A stretch of DNA of 32,803 nt from QHXN01 sp032162705 (GCA_032162705.1 JAVRON010000029.1:1-32803), one strand, 5' to 3'; shown: positions 1 through 8,814, counted from the first letter of the stretch. Notes: generated by a model from the letters alone, not told the origin. Program-made: numbers and translations.

Positions 1-36
1 CTGACATCCAGCATCTCACATCTGACATCTTCCGTC
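1..36. repeat. 7-bp period repeat tract (partial)
   Basis: Five consecutive heptamers at 2-8, 9-15, 16-22, 23-29 and 30-36 read TGACATC, CAGCATC, TCACATC, TGACATC, TTCCGTC. The tract ends 8 bases before the first gene. By analogy with the paired tracts elsewhere in the window it is probably the right arm of an inverted pair whose left arm lies outside the window. No ribosome binding site is obvious between it and the ATG at 45. Confidence 0.75.
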
Positions 37-44
37 TTCTATTT

Positions 45-449
45 ATGAGTGAGAGAAAGATACGTGTCCTTGTCGCAAAGCCCGGACTCGACGGTCACGA
101 CCGTGGGGCGAAGGTGATCGCACGCGCTTTGCGTGACGCGGGGATGGAAGTCATCTACACGGGACTCAGGCAGACGCCGGAGATGATCGCGGCGGCTGCG
201 TTGCAGGAGGACGTGGATGCGGTCGGCGTCTCGATCCTGAGCGGCGCGCACAACACTCTGTGCCCGCGCATCATCGAGCTGCTGCGCGAACGAGGCATGG
301 ACGACTGCCTCGTCATCGTCGGCGGCATCATCCCGCAGGAAGACATTCCGCGTTTGAAGGAGCAGGGCGTCTCGGCGATCTTCCTGCCGGGCACGTCCAC
401 CGAAGACATCGTCAAATTCCTGCGCGCGAACGTCGGCCAGCGGGCATGA
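45..449 (+). CDS. Methylmalonyl-CoA mutase, B12-binding (small) subunit
   Basis: A 134-residue stand-alone cobalamin-binding domain. The DxHxxG motif (Asp16, His18, Gly21), with His18 as predicted lower axial cobalt ligand, sits in the typical context KPGLDGHDRGAK. Further B12-fold signatures are SILSGAH near residue 65 and VGGIIP near residue 92. The length matches the separate small subunits found where methylmalonyl-CoA or isobutyryl-CoA mutase is split into a catalytic and a B12 chain; the catalytic chain is not in the window. The partner would interconvert methylmalonyl-CoA and succinyl-CoA in propionate and branched-chain catabolism. The stop codon overlaps the next start as ATGA (446-449), implying translational coupling. 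Isobutyryl-CoA mutase small subunit is the main alternative. Confidence 0.93.
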   Translation: MSERKIRVLVAKPGLDGHDRGAKVIARALRDAGMEVIYTGLRQTPEMIAAAALQEDVDAVGVSILSGAHNTLCPRIIELLRERGMDDCLVIVGGIIPQEDIPRLKEQGVSAIFLPGTSTEDIVKFLRANVGQRA

Positions 450-1072
450 CATCCGACACGGGCGGCGACGACGCGCAATCCCCTTCCGTCAGCGTCGAAG
501 AGCGCGGCACGCTCGCCGTCATACGCATCAATCGACCCCGACAAAAAAACTCTCTTTCCGCCGCTACTCTTTCAATTCTAGACAGAGCCTTTTCAACTCT
601 CTCCGCGCGCGACGATATCTCGTCCGTGATTTTTACAGGTACGGGCGACACGTTCGCATCCGGCGCAGACATACGCGAGCTACAAGCGCTGACACCGCAG
701 TCCGCACGCGAATTCGCTGAACGCGGACAGAAACTCTTCCGGCGAATCGCGGACTCGTCGAAGCTTTCAATCGCCGCCGTCAACGGCTTCTGCATGGGCG
801 GCGGACTCGACCTCGCGCTCTCATGCCGCGTCCGTGTGGCTTCGCACGCGGCAGTGTTTGCACATCCCGGCGCGCGTCTCGGCATCATCACCGGATGGGG
901 CGGCACACAACGCCTCCCTCGACTCGTCGGCGCAGCCCGCGCGCTCGAAATCTTTACAACCGCCCGACGCCTCAATGCCGACGAGGCTCTCGCCATCGGC
1001 CTCGTCAGCTGCCTACACACGGACACGCTCGCCTGCGCACTCGAAATTGCTTCCCGCCACAGTTCTCTTTAG
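446..1072 (+). CDS. Enoyl-CoA hydratase-like protein, C-terminally truncated
   Basis: A crotonase-fold protein of 208 residues; the family usually has about 255-265. The start at 446 is fixed by the ATGA overlap with the mutase subunit. Family features are the NRPxxxN-like strand near residues 29-35, the oxyanion-hole ASGAD (71-75), GFCMGGG (114-120) and WGGTQRLPRL (151-160). The two glutamates that catalyse hydration in the rat enzyme (E144, E164) align with Asp122 and Gly142, so ordinary hydratase activity is doubtful. The protein stops after ALEIASRHSSL, where about 45 C-terminal residues that cover the active site and mediate trimerisation would follow. The TAG stop at 1070-1072 lies inside the end of the repeat element that starts here, so insertion of the repeat probably removed the 3' end. 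It may be a decaying gene or a divergent isomerase-like member. Confidence 0.82.
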   Translation: MTSDTGGDDAQSPSVSVEERGTLAVIRINRPRQKNSLSAATLSILDRAFSTLSARDDISSVIFTGTGDTFASGADIRELQALTPQSAREFAERGQKLFRRIADSSKLSIAAVNGFCMGGGLDLALSCRVRVASHAAVFAHPGARLGIITGWGGTQRLPRLVGAARALEIFTTARRLNADEALAIGLVSCLHTDTLACALEIASRHSSL

Positions 1073-1213
1073 AGAGCATTTCAAAACCTAAGAATTAGCC
1101 ACCGCAGCCACGGAGACACAGAGGGCTTAAGAATCTGAAATCTGAAATTTCAAATCTAAAATTAAATCTCTGTGTCTCCGTGTCTCTGTGGCAATTTTGA
1201 AACGGACTCTTAA
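1066..1213. repeat. Palindromic repeat element with terminal inverted repeats (E1)
   Basis: An element of about 148 bp. The left end TTTAGAGAGCATTTCAAAA (1068-1086) pairs imperfectly with ATTTTGAAACGGACTCTTAA (1194-1213). Inside these lie CCACGGAGACACAGAG (1108-1123) and its counterpart ending CTCTGTGG (1168-1191). The loop (1134-1168) is five degenerate heptamers: TCTGAAA twice, TTTCAAA, TCTAAAA, TTAAATC. The stop codons of both flanking convergent genes, TAG at 1070-1072 and TAA at 1210-1212, lie inside the two terminal arms. The same terminal arms recur around the element at 8963-9103. Confidence 0.85.
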
Positions 1214-1641
1214 TCCTTCAACTTTAAACCGAAGTGATGACACTCGATAGCCATTCTCTTATTCAGATAGAATCTGTGAGCCGCGAACCTCTGCACTCCG
1301 GAATCGAGATGAAACTGATCGCAGCCCTCTTCTTTCGCGTACCTGACCAACCAGTCGAATAAATCTCCGCCGTAGCCTTTCGACCTGTCACCGCTTTTAG
1401 AGACGAGATCGTCCACGTACAGAAACTTACCCCACGCCAGACACTCCGAGATTCTAAAACCCGCGACCGCTTTAACCTCTCCGTCCGTAAGATATGCCAA
1501 GTTATAACCCGCAACTTCAATCTGCCTTCTAACTCTCAAAAGAAACTCCTCCGGCTGCACGTGTGGGCGCAACTCTGCCATCACTGTGTAGCAACTACGA
1601 ATCTCATCATCCTCTTTAGCTAAAAATATCTCTCCACTCAT
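1210..1641 (-). CDS. GNAT family N-acetyltransferase
   Basis: A 143-residue acetyltransferase-like protein. The acetyl-CoA binding motif A is seen as DRSKGYGGDLFDWL, preceded by the beta-strand FLYVDDLVS and followed by the C-terminal AAHRFYLNKRM, a typical GNAT ending. The substrate cannot be predicted. I place the start at the ATG at 1641; a GTG at 1647, two codons upstream, is possible. The gene is visibly richer in A/T than its neighbours and is bounded on its 3' side by repeat element E1, whose terminal arm supplies its TAA stop. Both facts suggest recent acquisition. It lies 17 bases downstream of the enoyl-CoA hydratase gene and could be read from the same transcript. Confidence 0.85.
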   Translation of the reverse strand: MSGEIFLAKEDDEIRSCYTVMAELRPHVQPEEFLLRVRRQIEVAGYNLAYLTDGEVKAVAGFRISECLAWGKFLYVDDLVSKSGDRSKGYGGDLFDWLVRYAKEEGCDQFHLDSGVQRFAAHRFYLNKRMAIECHHFGLKLKD

Positions 1642-1658
1642 AAGCACCTCGACTGCTT

Positions 1659-2426
1659 TTATTTCTGCTTCGACAGGAAACGCGCGACGCCCGCCTGGCA
1701 GTCATCGGTCATGCGGGCGAGGGCATTGATTTCAGCGCCCGCTTCGAGCGCGGCGTCGAAGGTCAGGCCGTCGATTTGGTAGAGCAGGCGTTTGGTGAGC
1801 ATGACGGCCGAGCGGCTGACGCGCTCGAAGTCTGCGACGTAGCGCTCGACCTTCGTCTCGAAGGAGTCGTCGTCGTAGACGTGGTTGACTAAGCCGATGC
1901 GCTCGGCCTCGGCGGCGGAAATCTCAGCGCCGCGCGTGACTAGTTCAAAGGCGCGCTTTTCTGAGACGTTGCGGCGAAGTATTGCCATCACCATCGCGGG
2001 CACGAAACCGATCTTCACTTCCGGGTAGCCGAAACGCGCCGACGCGGAGGCAAGCACGATGTCGCAGGCCGTCGCCAGCCCGCACCCGCCCGCCAGCGCA
2101 CGCCCGCGCACCGCCGCGACGACGGGCACGCGCATCCTGCGTATCTGCGCGAACAGTTCCAACAGCGAGCGTGCGTCTTCGAGGTTCTCCAACACGGAGC
2201 CGTCCGCGATTTTACGGAGCGCCGAGAGGTCTGCGCCCGAGCAGAAGTCAGCGCCAGCGCCCATGATAAGGACTGCGCGAATATCCTCGCGCGCATCGGC
2301 TTCGCGCAGCGCACTTTTCAGGCCGCTGACAAGTTCGTCGTTCAGCGCGTTTCGCTTCTCTGGCCGATTGAGCGTGACGAGCGCCAGCGCGCCCTCGACG
2401 GCGTAAAGGACTGAGCTGTTATTCAT
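1659..2426 (-). CDS. Enoyl-CoA hydratase/isomerase family protein
   Basis: A full-length crotonase of 255 residues. Visible landmarks are NRPEKRNALN (20-29), FCSGADLSAL (61-70) for the first oxyanion-hole strand, ALAGGCGLATACD (110-122) for the second, and FGYPEVKIG (132-140). The second catalytic glutamate is present (Glu136); the first is replaced by Gly116, as in some methylglutaconyl- and isohexenylglutaconyl-type hydratases and isomerases. It is the last catabolic gene of the leftward acyl-CoA block and would fit hydration of the carboxylated enoyl-CoA made by the carboxyltransferase at 7174-8814. The exact substrate is inference. Its upstream leader consists of the CTAGAGG heptamer repeat, with no clear Shine-Dalgarno sequence. 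Confidence 0.9.
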   Translation of the reverse strand: MNNSSVLYAVEGALALVTLNRPEKRNALNDELVSGLKSALREADAREDIRAVLIMGAGADFCSGADLSALRKIADGSVLENLEDARSLLELFAQIRRMRVPVVAAVRGRALAGGCGLATACDIVLASASARFGYPEVKIGFVPAMVMAILRRNVSEKRAFELVTRGAEISAAEAERIGLVNHVYDDDSFETKVERYVADFERVSRSAVMLTKRLLYQIDGLTFDAALEAGAEINALARMTDDCQAGVARFLSKQK

Positions 2427-2430
2427 AAGC

Positions 2431-2518
2431 TAGAGGCTAGAGGCTAGAGGCTAGAGGCTGGAGGTCAGTAAGAATCTCATCTTAACTAGTCTCTAGCCCC
2501 TAGCCTCTAGCCTCTATC
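2431..2518. repeat. Inverted 7-bp tandem repeat, TAGAGGC family
   Basis: The left arm (2431-2465) is TAGAGGC four times and TGGAGGT once. The right arm (2491-2518) reads CTCTAGC, CCCTAGC, CTCTAGC, CTCTATC, the complement of the left arm. About 25 bases of unrelated loop separate them. The element fills the whole gap between the hydrolase stop at 2522 and the hydratase start at 2426, so one leftward transcript would carry it as a long hairpin between two coding regions. Confidence 0.9.
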
Positions 2519-2521
2519 AAG

Positions 2522-3418
2522 TCATTCTTCCAGAAAACTCAACAGGGCGGCGTTGACTTCCGCAGGACTTTCCTGATGAACCCAGTGGCCGCTCTTTGCG
2601 AGGCGCAGTTCGGTGAAGGGCGCGTCCAAATAATCGGCGACGCCCGCGACCGTCTCGGGGATGATGGCGAAGTCGCGCTCGCCGTAGACGAAGAGCGTCG
2701 GGACGCGCACGCGCTCCTGCTTCTTGATCTCTCTGTCCTTAAAGCCGCGGCTGAGAAACGCGCCGAGGTTGGCGCGGTAATAGTTGATGCTCGCGGTGAG
2801 CGCGCCCGGCTCGCGCGCCGCCGCCTTGAGGACTGCGATATCCTCGTCTGAGAAAGTGCCGGGACGCGCGGTCGCGCGGAACATCTTCTCCAGCCCGGCG
2901 AAGTCGTCGCGTCTTATCCACCACTCAGGGATTGACGGCAACTGGAAGAAGAACATGTACCAGCTTCGGAGCAGTTGCCGCAGCGTCATATTCTTTCCCC
3001 AGACGGCGGGCGGCGGCACTTGCAGCGCCGCGAGTTTCCAAACGTAATCCGGGTAGTGCTGCGCGACGGCCCAAGCGACAGCCGCGCCCCAATCGTGCCC
3101 GACCACGGCAGCCTCGCGCGCGCCGAAGTGACGTATAAGCCCCGTCACGTCGTCCACAAGGCGACTGATACGATAGTCCTCGACGCGTCCCGGCTTGTCG
3201 CTCAGGTTATAACCGCGCATGTCCGGCGCGACGACGCGGAAGCGCTCGCCGAGCACAGGCAACTGTCGCCGCCAGGAGTACCAGCACTCAGGAAATCCGT
3301 GGAGCAGAATCATCAAACGTTCGCCGCTCCCGCACTCTGCGTAGTGCAGACGCACGTCGCCGACCTGCGCGTAGCCATGCCGGATTGACGATTCGAGATT
3401 GTCGAGTTGGTCGCTCAT
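2522..3418 (-). CDS. Alpha/beta hydrolase, epoxide hydrolase-like
   Basis: A 298-residue alpha/beta hydrolase. The oxyanion motif HGFPE is at 40-44 and the nucleophile elbow VGHDWG has Asp109 in place of the esterase serine, which points to epoxide hydrolases or haloalkane dehalogenases. The acid is probably Asp249 (YGERD) and the base His278 (SGHWVHQE). Tyr154 and Tyr213/214 in the lid region match the tyrosine pair that polarises the epoxide ring, so epoxide hydrolase is favoured over dehalogenase. The start ATG at 3418 gives a family-typical N-terminus. It lies 26 bases downstream of the AtuA C-terminal domain gene, same strand, so it is probably in the same operon. Confidence 0.9.
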   Translation of the reverse strand: MSDQLDNLESSIRHGYAQVGDVRLHYAECGSGERLMILLHGFPECWYSWRRQLPVLGERFRVVAPDMRGYNLSDKPGRVEDYRISRLVDDVTGLIRHFGAREAAVVGHDWGAAVAWAVAQHYPDYVWKLAALQVPPPAVWGKNMTLRQLLRSWYMFFFQLPSIPEWWIRRDDFAGLEKMFRATARPGTFSDEDIAVLKAAAREPGALTASINYYRANLGAFLSRGFKDREIKKQERVRVPTLFVYGERDFAIIPETVAGVADYLDAPFTELRLAKSGHWVHQESPAEVNAALLSFLEE

Positions 3419-3444
3419 TCGTTCAAGTCAGTCGTAACATTTTT

Positions 3445-3789
3445 TCAGGTCAGTCCTAACCCATGCGCCTCTTCTTCGGCCAGGTCGATCTCCATTCGCA
3501 GCAGCGCGGTTGAGAAGGTCTTGCCCTGCGCGTCGGTCATCAGAGAGAGTGTGCCACCGCCGCCCAAGGATTCGTGTAGGAGGAAATTGAGCGCGCCGAG
3601 ATTCGGCAGCTCGAACCGCTCGACCCCGCCTTTGACCAGTCCGCGAAAATGCTCCTTGACGCGCGAGGCTGTGACCTCGCGCACGAGCACCGCGTAGAAC
3701 TCTTCGCGCAGAGCGATCAGCCCGACGTTCGCCGTATCGCCCTTGTCGCCCGAGCGCGCGTGCGCGAGTTTTAGCAGTTTGATTCTCAT
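3445..3789 (-). CDS. AtuA C-terminal domain protein (AtuA-related small protein)
   Basis: A 114-residue protein with the signature HARSGDKGDTANVGLIA near its N-terminus and the closing pattern LNFLL..LGGGGTLSL..DAQGKTF. This matches the C-terminal domain that follows the DUF1446 domain in one-piece AtuA proteins of acyclic terpene and branched acyl-CoA catabolism. Here it is a separate gene, two genes downstream of the DUF1446 gene. Its biochemical role is not established. The start at 3789 is preceded by a perfect 26-bp tandem duplication that includes a second copy of the start region, creating a nine-residue upstream reading frame whose TGA overlaps this ATG. Confidence 0.88.
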   Translation of the reverse strand: MRIKLLKLAHARSGDKGDTANVGLIALREEFYAVLVREVTASRVKEHFRGLVKGGVERFELPNLGALNFLLHESLGGGGTLSLMTDAQGKTFSTALLRMEIDLAEEEAHGLGLT

Positions 3790-3821
3790 GATCTCTTTAG
3801 CAGTTTGATTCTCATGATCTC
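3770..3821. repeat. Perfect 26-bp tandem duplication over a start codon
   Basis: The 26-bp unit at 3770-3795 is repeated exactly at 3796-3821. On the minus strand each copy carries the same sequence before ATG, the ATG itself and six following codons. Because 26 is not divisible by 3, the upstream copy (ATG at 3815) reads MRIKLLKRS and stops with a TGA at 3788-3786 that overlaps the authentic ATG at 3789-3787. The duplication is therefore not a simple N-terminal extension. Confidence 0.9.
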
Positions 3822-3848
3822 TTATGAAACTCGTCTCAGCGCGAAACC

Positions 3849-4454
3849 CTAAAACCCTTCGACGCGTTCCTGCTCCGCCAGTTGGAGCCAGTGGAATGCT
3901 ACCACGACGAGCGAGTGAGTTATCTTCCCTTCCGCGATGAGCGCCGGGACTTGTTCGAGCGGGAAGAGACGGACGACGGTCTGCTCTGTCCCATCAAACA
4001 CAGGCTCGTGCCGGAACTGTACGCCGCGCGCGAGGAACGTGTGAATCCAGTTGTTCTGAATCGCAGGGTTCGGGCGCGTCTTTCCCAGAAAGACAACCTC
4101 AGACGCCTCGTAGCCGGTCTCTTCCAACAACTCTCGCGGGGCCGCTTCGCGCGGACTCTCTCCCGCGTCAACCATGCCGCCCGGAATCTCCAGAGAGATA
4201 CTTTCCGAGCCGTGGCGGTACTGCTCGATCAGCACGACCTCACCCGAGTCTGTGAGCGGGATGATGTTGATCCAATCCGTCGTCTCGATGACGTAGAAGT
4301 CGTGCGTGCGCCCATCGCGCGGGTCAGCCGAGATGTCGCGCCTCACTTTGAAGACGCGACAGTCTGCGACCGGCTCGGAACGTTGACGCTTCCAAGCGAG
4401 TGTAGACGCCGCGCTGCTGCGCTCGTGCAAGTCCTTGGTGTCGTTCTTGTCCAC
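3849..4454 (-). CDS. NUDIX hydrolase, ADP-ribose pyrophosphatase-like
   Basis: The Nudix box is complete at residues 93-115: Gly93, Glu99, Arg107-Glu108-Leu109, Glu111-Glu112, Gly114-Tyr115. The preceding VVLIEQYRHG..SLEIPGG is typical of ADP-ribose pyrophosphatases, which hydrolyse ADP-ribose to AMP and ribose 5-phosphate. I chose the GTG at 4454 because GGGAG stands four bases upstream and the 201-residue product has the usual family length; the open frame continues further upstream without a homologous N-terminus. The gene lies 35 bases after atuA and 59 before the AtuA C-terminal gene, so it separates two halves of what is often one protein. A role in the pathway is not evident; related NUDIX enzymes that hydrolyse CoA or nucleotide-sugar substrates cannot be excluded. 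Confidence 0.9.
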   Translation of the reverse strand: MDKNDTKDLHERSSAASTLAWKRQRSEPVADCRVFKVRRDISADPRDGRTHDFYVIETTDWINIIPLTDSGEVVLIEQYRHGSESISLEIPGGMVDAGESPREAAPRELLEETGYEASEVVFLGKTRPNPAIQNNWIHTFLARGVQFRHEPVFDGTEQTVVRLFPLEQVPALIAEGKITHSLVVVAFHWLQLAEQERVEGF

Positions 4455-4489
4455 CTCACTCCCGCCCGCACGTTTGTGTCCGCCGCCGC

Positions 4490-5866
4490 TCAAACTTCCG
4501 TCACCTCGACGCGCGGCTCGATCTCGGTCTTCGGGATGAGCGCGGGCCAGTAGGCGACGACCTCTTCGACTTTGGGACGACCACCCGCAAACCCTGTCAC
4601 GGCGGGCGGCCCCGTCAGGATGAGCGGCGCAATCTCTTTCGTGAAGCGCTCGACTGACTTTCTGTCCTCGCCGCGCACGCCGACGCGCAGTTGAACTTCG
4701 GGGGCGTCGGGGGATGGTTCGCCCGTGAGGGGGCCGTGCGTGGCGTTCACGCCGACGAACTCGGTCAGGATTTCGTCGAACTTCAGGCCGAGGCGGTCGA
4801 GGCGCGCACGCAAAATCCGGTCGGCGGCGCGCGCCTTGGCGTATGCGTCGGGCCACGCGTAGACGAGCGTGCCGACGGCCTTGAAGCCCGCCGCGTAGCT
4901 GATCGAGACTTTCAGAAACTCTGTGGCCGCTCTGCCCTCGATGCCGTAGACGCGCACGCGGTCAGGCCCCGCGTCTTCGAGTCGGATAGTTGTGAAGTCC
5001 GCGACGCAGTCGGGCGTGATGTACTCGTGCGGGTCGCCCATCTCGTAGACGAGCTGCTCCTTGACCGAAGGGACGCTGACGCGCCCGCCCGTGCCTTCGT
5101 GCTTCGTCACGACGAACGAGCCGTCCGGGCTTGCCTCGACGAGTGGGAAGCCGACGTTGGCAAGATCGGGAATCGTCTGCCATTCGTACTGGCAGTTGCC
5201 GCCCGAGCACTGCGCGCCGCACTCGATGATGTGGCCCGCGACCGTGCCCGCCGAGAGACGGTTCCAGTCCGTTTCATTCCAGCCGAACTCGTGAATCAAG
5301 GGCCCGAGCGTCAGCCCCGTGTCGGTCGAGCGTCCCGTGATGACGACCTGCGCGCCGCCGTTCAGTGCTTCGACAATGGGCCACGCGCCGAGATAAGCGT
5401 TCGCGCTCTGCACTTGTCCGCGTACCGTCGAGAGCGGCTCGCCCGTCTCCATGTTGCGCAACTCGACGCCGCGCTCAAGTAGCTCGTCAAGGCGATCCAT
5501 CATGTCGTCGCCCGTCACGGTGCCGATCTTTATGCGCCCCGCAAGTCCGAGTTCGCGTGCCACGTCGCACACGGCTTCGGTGCAACCCGTGGGATTGACG
5601 CCGCCCGCATTTGCCGTCACGCGTATGTTTCGCTCGACACACCGGGGCAGAATCTCGCGCATGAGCGGCACAAAGTCGCGCGCGTAGCCCGCGCCGGGGT
5701 CACGCGCACGCTGCTTCTGCATGATCGACATCGTGACCTCGGCGAGATAGTCGAGCATGAGGTAATCAATGGGCCCCTCGTTGACCTGACGCACAGGCGC
5801 GTCGAGCATGTCGCCCCAGAAGCCCTGCCCGCAGGCGATACGAATCGTCTCTCTTCTTGTGCTCAT
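4490..5866 (-). CDS. AtuA family protein (DUF1446)
   Basis: A 458-residue DUF1446 protein. Recognisable stretches are IACGQGFWGD near the N-terminus, DYLAEVTMSIM (about 39-49), TANAGGVNP (about 83-91), VITGRSTDTGLTLGP (about 173-187) and GGNCQYEWQ (about 222-230). The family is named for AtuA of Pseudomonas acyclic terpene utilisation and commonly sits beside geranyl-CoA or methylcrotonyl-CoA carboxylase genes; its reaction is unproven. The protein ends after the DUF1446 domain and lacks the C-terminal domain, which is encoded separately at 3445-3789. A carboxyltransferase gene lies upstream on the same strand, with an exported-protein gene between. Confidence 0.9.
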   Translation of the reverse strand: MSTRRETIRIACGQGFWGDMLDAPVRQVNEGPIDYLMLDYLAEVTMSIMQKQRARDPGAGYARDFVPLMREILPRCVERNIRVTANAGGVNPTGCTEAVCDVARELGLAGRIKIGTVTGDDMMDRLDELLERGVELRNMETGEPLSTVRGQVQSANAYLGAWPIVEALNGGAQVVITGRSTDTGLTLGPLIHEFGWNETDWNRLSAGTVAGHIIECGAQCSGGNCQYEWQTIPDLANVGFPLVEASPDGSFVVTKHEGTGGRVSVPSVKEQLVYEMGDPHEYITPDCVADFTTIRLEDAGPDRVRVYGIEGRAATEFLKVSISYAAGFKAVGTLVYAWPDAYAKARAADRILRARLDRLGLKFDEILTEFVGVNATHGPLTGEPSPDAPEVQLRVGVRGEDRKSVERFTKEIAPLILTGPPAVTGFAGGRPKVEEVVAYWPALIPKTEIEPRVEVTEV

Positions 5867-5941
5867 AAAAGGTTCGGCTGAACGGAATTCGTTGGCAGTT
5901 TAATTCAAGAGACTAGGTTTCGGCGAGTCCGCACAAAGCGA

Positions 5942-5981
5942 GCGGGCGACTGGAAGCCCGCTGAAGGCTCCGGTCGCCCGC
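5942..5981. repeat. GC-rich hairpin
   Basis: GCGGGCGAC (5942-5950) pairs exactly with GTCGCCCGC (5973-5981). A second, inner stem of GGAAGCC with GGCTCC lies in the loop. The element is in the 203-bp gap between the exported-protein stop (6070) and the atuA start (5866), both read leftwards. No T-tract follows on either strand, so it looks like a REP-type repeat or mRNA-stabilising hairpin and not an intrinsic terminator. The rest of the gap shows no recognisable promoter. Confidence 0.65.
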
Positions 5982-6069
5982 CTACGTACAGCACGACTTT
6001 CGCGCGGCTTCGACCGCACGCGTGTCGCACATGGATTCAACCCGCCTTGTGACGCTCGCGCAAGTGCGC

Positions 6070-6927
6070 TTACATCGGCGGGGTTGTGTTCGAGTTGTCG
6101 CCCGTGTTGGCGTTCGTGTTCGTCGTCGTCGTACGACCACGACGCCCGCGACGCCCGCGACCGCGCCGGGGCGTGGATGTACCCGTGCCGGTTCCCTCGC
6201 CCGTGCCCATAGCCTCGCCTGCGGTCGGGGCTGCGCTGCCGCTCGTCGTCGTGTCGGCGGGCGGCGGCGTGATATCAGTAGCGGGCGCGGCACCGCGACG
6301 ACCGCGACGACCGCGGCGTCCACGTCGTCCGTGGCTCATGCCGCCACCGCCGCCGGAGGCGAACGTCAGCCTGGTGCGTGTGCCCGGTACGGGCGAGAGC
6401 GTCAGGCGGTCGCCGCTTTTGCGTGCGCGCACGGTGGCGACGACGGGCGTGTTCGTCGTCGAGTCGGTCAAGTCAGGGAACCAGAATGAAGCGCCCGTGT
6501 ACCCACGCGTAGTCACGGCGTGGACGCGGCCACTGTGGTTCATCGCTCCGCTCTCCAGCGTGAACTGGTTGCCGGTGATGGTCAGCGTGCCGTCGCCGTC
6601 CATATCGTGCCCGCCCGACATCGAGACGTGGCCGGTGTAAGTGCCCGACAGGTCTGTCTGCTCGCCGCCCATATTGCCGGTCGAGTTCTCCGTCGCGCCC
6701 ATCCCGGCGCTGGTCGCGGCGGCTGCCGGATGCCTCCGGCCACGACGAGCGCGCCGATGGTGGCGGCCCGTGTTGGTGCTCGTCGAGTTGCCGTTCTGCA
6801 TTGTGTCTCCGGTCGTGCTGCTGTTGGCATTCTGTGCGAGCACGCCGAGGTCTGCGAAGACGAGCGCGGCGGTGGCAAAAGCCGCAAAGAGAAGTACGGC
6901 AAGGGTTCTAAGGCTCTTGTTACTCAC
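6070..6927 (-). CDS. Exported low-complexity Arg/Gly- and Thr/Asn-rich protein
   Basis: I do not recognise this protein. The GTG at 6927 is preceded by AGGAGG at nine bases and gives 285 residues starting with a clear signal peptide (basic NKSLR, hydrophobic LAVLLFAAFATAALVFA, likely cleavage after LAQ). A Ser/Thr/Asn-rich stretch with HHRRARRGRR follows. A central part of about 100 residues with beta-rich character (LSGTYTGHVSM, GDGTLTITGNQFTLESG, SGDRLTLSPVPGTRTRLTFASG) resembles small exported lipocalin-like or calcium-free beta domains. The C-terminus alternates tandem GRR units with Pro/Thr-rich linkers and ends in an Asn/Thr-rich tail. It interrupts the acyl-CoA operon between carboxyltransferase and atuA. 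The frame stays open upstream to 7125, but that part lacks a ribosome binding site and a credible N-terminus. Confidence 0.72.
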   Translation of the reverse strand: MSNKSLRTLAVLLFAAFATAALVFADLGVLAQNANSSTTGDTMQNGNSTSTNTGRHHRRARRGRRHPAAAATSAGMGATENSTGNMGGEQTDLSGTYTGHVSMSGGHDMDGDGTLTITGNQFTLESGAMNHSGRVHAVTTRGYTGASFWFPDLTDSTTNTPVVATVRARKSGDRLTLSPVPGTRTRLTFASGGGGGMSHGRRGRRGRRGRRGAAPATDITPPPADTTTSGSAAPTAGEAMGTGEGTGTGTSTPRRGRGRRGRRGRTTTTNTNANTGDNSNTTPPM

Positions 6928-7117
6928 GGATGGTTTCCTCCTGTCTACTAACTGCGCGTGCCGGGACTCTCCCCAATACGCTTCAGCGAAAGTGTGGACG
7001 ACCTCGCGGGGTTCTCCGCCGTGCAGGCGAGGCGTGGTGACCGCCACCCGGCGGCGGAAGGGGAATATGTTCCGAAAAGCTTGCTTGGTTGACCCTAGTT
7101 TCGCACAACCGCGCGCG

Positions 7118-7136
7118 CGTTGCACGAAAATTTTTG
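7118..7136. other. Near-perfect AT-core palindrome in 246-bp gap
   Basis: Read on the minus strand, the sequence around 7118-7140 forms GCACAAAAATTTTTCGTGC, a near-perfect palindrome just downstream of the carboxyltransferase stop (7174). It could act as a weak terminator or a processing hairpin. The remainder of the gap to 6927 contains only the ribosome binding site of the exported protein; no riboswitch consensus is recognisable. Confidence 0.35.
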
Positions 7137-7173
7137 TGCGCGAGGATTTGGGGGCATTCCTTCCCGGCTCGCT

Positions 7174-8814
<1,641 letters not shown>

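Noticed and set aside
823..1098. A possible frameshift continuation of the truncated hydratase
   Set aside because: Neither other frame after residue 208 reads like a crotonase C-terminus, and the sequence is repeat element from 1066 on.
6928..7125. An upstream extension of the exported protein
   Set aside because: AGGAGG and a signal peptide fix the start at 6927; the extension is Arg/His-rich with no similarity and no ribosome binding site.
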